This document shows positions 14,115 to 19,464 of a DNA stretch of 19,464 nt, in pieces. Below the pieces are notes generated by a model. It saw only the letters and a program-made list of their open reading frames with translations. It ran no database searches and was not told the origin of the DNA. Location: the NCBI GenBank assembly GCA_016935035.1, contig JAFGRR010000695.1:1-19464 (forward strand), written 5' to 3'. Origin of the DNA: Phycisphaerae bacterium. GTDB taxonomy: Bacteria; Planctomycetota; Phycisphaerae; UBA1845; Fen-1342. How positions within the stretch are numbered: position 1 is the first letter of the stretch; each line of letters starts with the position of its first letter. The translations under genes and the position numbers were made by a program.

Positions 14115-14750
14115 ATGAGCACCAGTGACAACGCAGTCAAGCCGAGTTTGCCCGCCAAGTGCGTCAAGTGCCGGCACGACCTGAAGAACCCCGCCATCTG
14201 CGGGCACTGCCAGACGGTCTACCCGGTTGACGGTGTGAACTACTTTGATCTGCTCGGCCTGGAAACCACTTACGACATCGATCCACGAATCGTGCGTGAG
14301 CGCTACGTCAGCCTGGCGCGGGCCGTGCATCCGGACCGTCTGCGGGCCGACACGCCGGAGGTCGAGCAGCTCAGCCTGCGCACGACCGCCCAGATAAACA
14401 GGGCGCGCGATGTGCTGCTTGATCCGGTGATGCGGGCCGAGTACTTGCTCGGGATGGCAGGGGGGCCGTCGGCGGCCGATGAGAAGTCCGTTTCGCAAGA
14501 CGTGCTCATGGATTCGCTCGCGCTGCGTGAGGAAATCGAGGAGGCGCGCGCCGCAAACGACGCCGGCACCCTGGCGTCTTGCCTGGAGACTGTCCGCGGC
14601 AGACACGCCGACGTGCTCGCACGCGTCGCCGAACTGGCCCGCCAATTGCCCGGGGATGAAGATCTGCGGCACGAGCTGCGCGTGCGGATCAACGTGATCA
14701 GCTACTACCGCAAGATGCTCGAACAAGACGCCGAACACGAAGAGTCATAG
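14115..14750 (+). CDS. hscB: Fe-S assembly J-domain co-chaperone HscB with N-terminal tetracysteine motif
   Basis: A 211-residue J-protein that delivers IscU to HscA and stimulates its ATPase. The J-domain begins at NYFDLLGLE (42-50) and contains the essential HPD at 72-74. The C-terminal part is the helical HSCB oligomerisation domain that binds IscU. Before the J-domain, C16/C19 and C29/C32 form a CxxC...CxxC pair. Bacterial HscB usually lacks this, while human HSCB has a comparable tetracysteine element; it probably binds zinc or another metal. The ATG at 14115 is chosen because GGTGGGA precedes it; the ATG at 14100 adds five residues and has no ribosome-binding site. The gene lies 38 bases before hscA. 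Confidence 0.9.
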   Translation: MSTSDNAVKPSLPAKCVKCRHDLKNPAICGHCQTVYPVDGVNYFDLLGLETTYDIDPRIVRERYVSLARAVHPDRLRADTPEVEQLSLRTTAQINRARDVLLDPVMRAEYLLGMAGGPSAADEKSVSQDVLMDSLALREEIEEARAANDAGTLASCLETVRGRHADVLARVAELARQLPGDEDLRHELRVRINVISYYRKMLEQDAEHEES

Positions 14751-14788
14751 TCAGCATGTATTGAATCGAACGACGCGGCAGTCTGACA

Positions 14789-16747
14789 ATGCCGGATGTG
14801 GACCGAGATGACATGGCGGATGATGACATAGTCCTGGGAATCGACCTTGGCACGACGTTCTCGCTGGTGGCGCTTGTGGATGAGAGCGGTCCGCGCGTGC
14901 TGACGGATGAGAACGGCGAGGCGCGCATGCCCTCGGTTATCGCCGTGGCGCCGGGCGGTCCTGACGAACAGCCGCGCGTTACCCTCGGCTGGGAGGCACG
15001 CAATCACGCGGTCGAGAACCCGCACGCCACCGTGTATTCGATCAAGAGGTTGATTGGCAAGGGGCCGGCGGACGTCGAGAAAGAGCTGCCGTTTCTGGCT
15101 TACGCGGTCAGACCCGGGCCGCGACAGACGCTGGTCGTCGATATCGACGGACGCGCGTATACGCCGGAAGAGATCTCTTCGGTGATTCTGCAGGCATTGC
15201 GTGAGCGGGCCGAGCGGGCGCTGGGGTACGCGGTGCGCAAGGCGGTCATCACCGTGCCGGCGTACTTCGACGACGCGCAGCGTCAGGCGACGCGTACTGC
15301 GGGTGAGGCGGCCGGCCTGGAGGTCTTGCGCATCATCAATGAGCCGACCGCCGCCGCTTTGGCTTATGGTATCGGTCTGCGCCAGGACACAGGGAAGGCC
15401 GCCACGCCGCCACGCGGCCATTCACCGTTGCCGATGATGCGATGCAGCGACCAGGAAGTCGGCGATGGGGGCGATGCCACCGGCGAGACGGTCGCCGTTT
15501 ACGATCTTGGCGGCGGTACGTTCGATGTCTCGATCATGCGGCTCGAGGGCGGGGTGTTCCAGGTGCTCAGCACCGCCGGGGACACGCATCTCGGCGGCGA
15601 CGACTTTGACCGCGAGATCATAAAGCTGGTCGCGCGCGAGGTGCACGAGCAGTTCGGCGTTTCGATCGAAGCGCCGGCGACCAAGCAGGCTCTGCGCGGC
15701 TTTGCAGAGGCCGTCAAAGTCCGCCTTAGCCAGACTGAAAGCGCCGAGCTCGAACTCGACCTTGGCAATGACCGCAAGTATCGGCGGACGGTCACGCGTG
15801 ACGAGTTCGAGCGGTTGATCGACCCGTTTGTGACACGCACGCTGGAGCTGATGGACCGTGCGCTGCGCGATGCCCATCTCACGCGTGACGAACTGTCGCG
15901 GCTCGTGCTGGTCGGCGGATCGACGCGCATGCCGATTGTCAGGCGGCGCGTGGAGGAGTTCTTCGGCCGGCCGCCCTATACCGGGCTGGACCCGGACCAG
16001 GTCGTGGCGTTGGGGGCGGCGATCCAGGGGGCGATGCTGGGCAACCGGCGGTGGGACATGCTACTGCTGGACGTCACGCCTTTGTCGCTGGGCCTTGAGA
16101 CGATGGGGGGCGCGATGGGCAAGCTCATCATGCGGAACACGACGATCCCGTGCCGCGCGACGGAGATGTTCACGACATTCATCGATGGCCAAACCGCGAT
16201 CAAGCTGAATGTCCTTCAGGGCGAACGCGAGCTGGCCCGGGATTGCCGCTCGCTGGGCGAATTCGAGCTGCGCGGCATTCCGCCGATGCCTTCGGGTATG
16301 CCCAAGGTCGAGGTCGAATTCATGATCGACGCCAACGGCATTCTGAACGTCTCGGCCAAGGAACAGCGCAGCGGCAAGCGTGCCAGCATTCAGATCGTGC
16401 CGAATCACGGACTGACGCGCGGCGAGATCGACCGCATCACGCGCGACAGCATCAGCTTTGCCCAGCAGGACATCGACGCGCACCGCCGCATTGACCTCGT
16501 CAACCAGGTCGAATTCGACATCAACAAAACCGAGCAGATGCTGGGGAAGGTCGGCACGCTGCTCGAAGCCGACGAGCGGCGGCGGATCGAGACGGACATT
16601 GCCGCGCTGCGACAACTGGCCCAGGAGAGCGGCGACCTTGACGCGCTGCACCAGGCGCTCGACAGGTTCGGCAGGAGCACGCTGCACCTGGCCGAGATCG
16701 GAATTCGTGAAGCACTAATCTCCGAGCAGAAGAAAGCGATGGAATAA
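14789..16747 (+). CDS. hscA: Fe-S assembly Hsp70 chaperone HscA
   Basis: A 652-residue Hsp70-type ATPase, against 616 in E. coli HscA. It binds the LPPVK loop of IscU and drives cluster release. The ATPase domain has GIDLGTTFS (17-25), the adenosine-contact region INEPTAAALAYG (183-194) and DLGGGTFD (239-246). The interdomain linker lies near DMLLLDVTPLSLG, followed by the beta-sandwich substrate domain and helical lid. Between AYGIGL and VAVYDLGGG an extra segment of about 35 residues (198-232, including PPRGHSPLPMMRCSDQEV) replaces a short loop in other Hsp70s. Position between hscB and fdx makes HscA much more likely than DnaK. The start is the ATG at 14789; an ATG at 14813 is the alternative, as neither has a strong ribosome-binding site. 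Confidence 0.93.
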   Translation: MPDVDRDDMADDDIVLGIDLGTTFSLVALVDESGPRVLTDENGEARMPSVIAVAPGGPDEQPRVTLGWEARNHAVENPHATVYSIKRLIGKGPADVEKELPFLAYAVRPGPRQTLVVDIDGRAYTPEEISSVILQALRERAERALGYAVRKAVITVPAYFDDAQRQATRTAGEAAGLEVLRIINEPTAAALAYGIGLRQDTGKAATPPRGHSPLPMMRCSDQEVGDGGDATGETVAVYDLGGGTFDVSIMRLEGGVFQVLSTAGDTHLGGDDFDREIIKLVAREVHEQFGVSIEAPATKQALRGFAEAVKVRLSQTESAELELDLGNDRKYRRTVTRDEFERLIDPFVTRTLELMDRALRDAHLTRDELSRLVLVGGSTRMPIVRRRVEEFFGRPPYTGLDPDQVVALGAAIQGAMLGNRRWDMLLLDVTPLSLGLETMGGAMGKLIMRNTTIPCRATEMFTTFIDGQTAIKLNVLQGERELARDCRSLGEFELRGIPPMPSGMPKVEVEFMIDANGILNVSAKEQRSGKRASIQIVPNHGLTRGEIDRITRDSISFAQQDIDAHRRIDLVNQVEFDINKTEQMLGKVGTLLEADERRRIETDIAALRQLAQESGDLDALHQALDRFGRSTLHLAEIGIREALISEQKKAME

Positions 16748-16751
16748 TCCG

Positions 16752-17168
16752 ATGGTCGAACGCAATCCCTACATCGAAAACGCCGATGTGCAGACGCCGA
16801 CACGCCCGTACAAAGTCACGATCATCGACACGCAGCAGAACGAGCATGTCATCGAAGTTGATCCGGCACAGTTTCCGCTCAGCGCGCATGGCCGGCCGGG
16901 CAGCATTCTCGACATCGCGCTCGCAAACAAGATCGACCTCGACCACGCCTGCGGCGGCGTGTGTGCCTGCGGCACCTGCCATGTCATCGTCAAGCAGGGG
17001 GCCGACACGTGTAACCCGCCGACCGACGACGAGGAAGATCAGCTCGACGACGCCTACGGCGTGACGGCCAATTCGCGTCTGGCGTGCGAATGTGTCCCCA
17101 ACGGCGAGCAGGACATTATAGTCGTCATTCCCGAGTGGAATCGCAATCTGGCCCGCGAGGAACACTGA
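16752..17168 (+). CDS. fdx: [2Fe-2S] ferredoxin of the ISC system
   Basis: A 138-residue adrenodoxin-type ferredoxin that supplies electrons for cluster assembly on IscU. The cluster ligands are C67, C73, C76 and C112, in the pattern ACGGVCACGTCHV and SRLACEC. C71 corresponds to the extra non-ligand cysteine in E. coli Fdx. The acidic stretch DDEEDQLDDAYG matches the partner-binding helix of this class. About 18 residues at the N-terminus precede the fold, giving a protein longer than the 111-residue E. coli one. It starts four bases after the hscA stop, so the two are surely co-transcribed. No iscX follows. Confidence 0.95.
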   Translation: MVERNPYIENADVQTPTRPYKVTIIDTQQNEHVIEVDPAQFPLSAHGRPGSILDIALANKIDLDHACGGVCACGTCHVIVKQGADTCNPPTDDEEDQLDDAYGVTANSRLACECVPNGEQDIIVVIPEWNRNLAREEH

Positions 17169-17202
17169 ACCACCGCCTCATTCCAGCATCCGGCAATCCC
17201 GC

Positions 17203-17208
17203 TACAAT
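17203..17208 (+). promoter_or_regulatory. candidate -10 box for a leaderless selB transcript
   Basis: TACAAT at 17203-17208 lies 8 bases before the selB ATG, which has no ribosome-binding site. If used, transcription would start at or just before the ATG and give a leaderless mRNA. No good -35 box is visible, so this is weak. Confidence 0.25.
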
Positions 17209-17216
17209 AATGCGTC

Positions 17217-19175
17217 ATGGGCACCAGGCATCAACTCGTCGTTGGAACCGCCGGTCACATTGACCACGGCAAGAGCCGGCTCGTTTTGGCATTGACCGGC
17301 ACCGATCCGGATCAACTCGCGGAAGAGAAAGCCCGCGGGATGACGATCGACCTCGGCTTTGCCGTCATGGACATTGACGACGGGCGTATCTATCTCGTCG
17401 ATGTTCCCGGGCACGAACGGTTTATCCGCAACATGGTCGCGGGCGCCACAGGCATCGACGTTGCCATGCTGGTGGTTGCCGCCGACGATTCGGTCATGCC
17501 GCAGACACGCGAGCATGCCGAGTTGCTCAGCCTGCTTGGCGTGACGCGTTGCATTGTCGCCCTGAACAAGATCGACCTCGTCGACGAGGAGTGGGCGGAC
17601 GTCGTCGAGGAAGAAGTGCGTGAACTGCTCACCTCGCTCGATATCACACCGCTGAGCGTCGTGCGAACGTCGGCGGAAACAGGGGCCGGACTCGATGAAC
17701 TGCGTGAGTTGTTGGCGCGGACGGCCAGCGCGCGTGACCGCTCGCCGTTGCCATACAACTGGTTTCGCATGCCGATCGACCGTGCCTTCAGCGTGCCTGG
17801 CCGGGGCACAGTCACCACCGGCACGGTTGCGCACGGCGACGTTCATAGCGGCGATGAGCTCGAACTCTGGCCCGAAGGACAGCGGGTCCGCGTCCGTGAC
17901 CTGCAAACGCATCACGCCGACACCGACGCCGTCTCGGGTCGCGTGCGCCTGGCTGTGAATCTCGCGAACATCGCGGTGGATGATGTGGAGCGCGGCTGCG
18001 AACTGAGCACGCCGGGCTGTATGGAACGAACGCAGTGGCTTGACGCGTGGATTCCCTGGCTGCGGATGCCAGGTAAGGAGCTCAAGCAGAAGCTGCGGCT
18101 GCGGCTGCACATTGCGACGCGCGAGGCGCTTGTCGAGGCGCGGCTGATTGAGACGCCGACGAGCAATCCGGTGCGACAGATGCTCGCGCAACTCAAGGTT
18201 GCCGAGCCGATCGTGGCCACCTGGGGCCAGCGTTTCATCCTGCGCGATGAATCCGGCAAGCGCACGCTCGGCGGCGGCATGGTGCTGCGGCCCGTCACGC
18301 GGCCCTGGAGCAGCAAGCATCCGCCGTACTTGCCCGGGCTCGAAATGCTGCGCACCGGCGATGAGATTGACCGCCTGGAGGAGATCGTGCGGGCCTGCGA
18401 ATGGCGGCCATGCGACAATCGCTTGCTGGCAACGCGGGCCGGGCTGGCTGGCGGCGACGCGGTCGAGCCATTGCTGAACCGGTTGCGTGGTAAGCAGCGT
18501 ATCCAGGTCTTTGATGTCGCCGGCATCGCCCGGCCGATTCACGCTAGTCACCTTGAGGCTTTCATGGCCAATATCGCCGAGCGGCTGGCGGCGCACCTGG
18601 CCGAAAACCCGCGTTCGCCCGGCGTGCCACGGGCCGAGTGGCCGGCGTGGATGCCAAGAGCCTGTCCGGAGAAGCTCTACCCGGCGCTGACTGAGTGGTT
18701 GTATCGGCAGAAGTGCGTCGTGCTTGAGAATGACCGCATCAGGCTGGCCGACCAGCAGGAGCGGCTTTCGGACGCCGACCAAGCTCTGCTGGACGCCATT
18801 CTCGCCGAGTTTCGCGCGGGCCGCTTCACTCCGCCGGCACCGACCGAGCTGGCGTGTCTGGGCAGCAAGAACCAGAAGCGTGTTCGCGAGCTGTTGGATT
18901 GGGCGCTCACGCGCGGACAGCTTGTGCGGGTTGCCGACGGGCTGCTTCTGCACGGTGATTGCTGGCGCGAGGGTGTTAGCAGCGTCGTCAGGCTGATTCG
19001 CGAACGCGGCGACATCGGGATCGGCGACCTCCGCGATCTGCTTGGCTCATCACGCAAGTTCGTCGTTCCGATCGCCGAGAGGCTCGACGCCCTCGGCATC
19101 ACCCGCCGCGTCGGCGACAACCGCGTCCTCGGCCCAGCGGCGGAGAAACCGAATACGACGCCGAGAACCAACTGA
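17217..19175 (+). CDS. selB: selenocysteine-specific translation elongation factor SelB
   Basis: A 652-residue GTPase that brings selenocysteyl-tRNA to UGA codons marked by a SECIS hairpin. G1 is GHIDHGKS (13-20), with Ser where Thr is usual. GMTIDLGF holds the G2 threonine, G3 is DVPGHE (62-67) and G4 is NKID (117-120). The spacing EEKARGMTIDLGFA is specific for SelB rather than EF-Tu. Two beta-barrel domains follow, then about 280 residues of winged-helix modules that bind the SECIS element. The final ~10 residues (EKPNTTPRTN) look unrelated to the family and overlap an RHS-repeat reading frame, so the natural stop may have been lost. It lies 48 bases after fdx without a ribosome-binding site. 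No selA, selC or selD is in the window. Confidence 0.94.
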   Translation: MGTRHQLVVGTAGHIDHGKSRLVLALTGTDPDQLAEEKARGMTIDLGFAVMDIDDGRIYLVDVPGHERFIRNMVAGATGIDVAMLVVAADDSVMPQTREHAELLSLLGVTRCIVALNKIDLVDEEWADVVEEEVRELLTSLDITPLSVVRTSAETGAGLDELRELLARTASARDRSPLPYNWFRMPIDRAFSVPGRGTVTTGTVAHGDVHSGDELELWPEGQRVRVRDLQTHHADTDAVSGRVRLAVNLANIAVDDVERGCELSTPGCMERTQWLDAWIPWLRMPGKELKQKLRLRLHIATREALVEARLIETPTSNPVRQMLAQLKVAEPIVATWGQRFILRDESGKRTLGGGMVLRPVTRPWSSKHPPYLPGLEMLRTGDEIDRLEEIVRACEWRPCDNRLLATRAGLAGGDAVEPLLNRLRGKQRIQVFDVAGIARPIHASHLEAFMANIAERLAAHLAENPRSPGVPRAEWPAWMPRACPEKLYPALTEWLYRQKCVVLENDRIRLADQQERLSDADQALLDAILAEFRAGRFTPPAPTELACLGSKNQKRVRELLDWALTRGQLVRVADGLLLHGDCWREGVSSVVRLIRERGDIGIGDLRDLLGSSRKFVVPIAERLDALGITRRVGDNRVLGPAAEKPNTTPRTN

Positions 19176-19464
19176 CCGCGCGGCAGCCGACATCCGCGAG
19201 CAACGGCAACCAGCGCGTCGAGTTCACGTACGACTACCTGCATCGACGGATCGAGAAGAAGGTATACACGTACACGTCCGGCAATTGGTCGGCGACGCCG
19301 ACGAAGCAGGTCCGGTTCGTGTATTATGGCAACCTGCTGATCGCGGAGAGCGATTGCGGGGCGACGGGTGGCACCAGCGTCCCGCCGGTGGAGACGGCTA
19401 TGCGGACGTACGCCTGGGGGCTTGACCTGGCCGGCCAGCGCGATGGCCGCAGCCTGGCCGGCGC
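19142..19464 (+). pseudogene. RHS/YD-repeat protein fragment, 5'-truncated, runs off right edge
   Basis: From about 19142 the second forward frame (codons beginning at 19142, 19145 and so on) reads EYDAENQLTARQP, then RVEFTYDYLHRRIEKKVYTY, then QVRFVYYGNLLIAE, and later MRTYAWGLDLAGQRDG. YDAENxLT, YDYLxRR and RTYxWGLDL are classic elements of RHS/YD-repeat proteins, which are large cell-surface or secreted proteins with repeat shells. The frame is open to the window end (107 codons). It has no start codon or ribosome-binding site at its left end and overlaps the selB tail by 34 bases in another frame. I read it as a decayed or truncated RHS gene; if the reading frame continues as a complete C-terminal part beyond the window, it would still lack its 5' end. 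Confidence 0.8.

Noticed and set aside
17202..18953. 583-codon minus-strand open frame
   Set aside because: It lies fully antisense to selB, whose motifs are unmistakable; its Arg/Gln/His-rich translation is the usual shadow in GC-rich DNA.

Overview
The window is high-GC, gene-dense bacterial DNA. It looks like a planctomycete or close relative. The reasons are two oversized signal peptidases I with extra domains, an RHS/YD-repeat fragment, a Gfo/Idh/MocA oxidoreductase, and intergenic repeat families I recall from planctomycete genomes (an AGCCCGAAGCG/AGCGAGGG repeat and a repeat whose spurious translation reads LPHGRGSDR). This taxonomic call is an inference; the window has no rRNA or other decisive marker.

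Left part (1-6622), mostly minus strand: the acidic N-terminus of an unidentified protein runs off the left edge. It is followed by a Gfo/Idh/MocA oxidoreductase and an accessory islet (about 1.89-3.22 kb) with four copies of a REP-like hairpin, the C-terminal remnant of a REP-associated (IS200-like) transposase, and a visibly AT-richer orphan gene carrying an RxxxxH motif of HEPN type. Next come a complete Ski2-like DExH helicase, a 32-bp near-perfect inverted repeat, and a fusion of a degenerate rhodanese-like domain with a SAM methyltransferase.

Middle (6711-10996), plus strand: two tandem type I signal peptidases share an unusual architecture. Each has a four-cysteine ribbon just after the catalytic serine and a long beta-rich insert between the catalytic lysine and the GDN box. 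A 327-bp intergenic stretch follows, with nested inverted repeats, a 10-bp palindrome and a perfect DnaA box. Then comes lptB, the ATPase of lipopolysaccharide export, which implies a Gram-negative type outer membrane.

Right part (11076-17168): a complete ISC iron-sulfur cluster operon in the proteobacterial order iscR-iscS-iscU-iscA-hscB-hscA-fdx. It has a well-formed promoter and a dyad operator candidate in front of iscR. IscS supplies sulfur, IscU is the scaffold, HscB and HscA discharge the cluster, IscA is an A-type carrier, ferredoxin supplies electrons, and IscR probably senses cluster status. HscB carries an N-terminal tetracysteine motif like the eukaryotic protein, and HscA has an extra loop of about 35 residues in its ATPase domain.

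It is followed by selB (17217-19175), so the organism probably decodes UGA as selenocysteine. The selB 3' end runs into an RHS/YD-repeat coding fragment that continues, in another frame, off the right edge. I saw no tRNA, rRNA, CRISPR array or complete insertion sequence.
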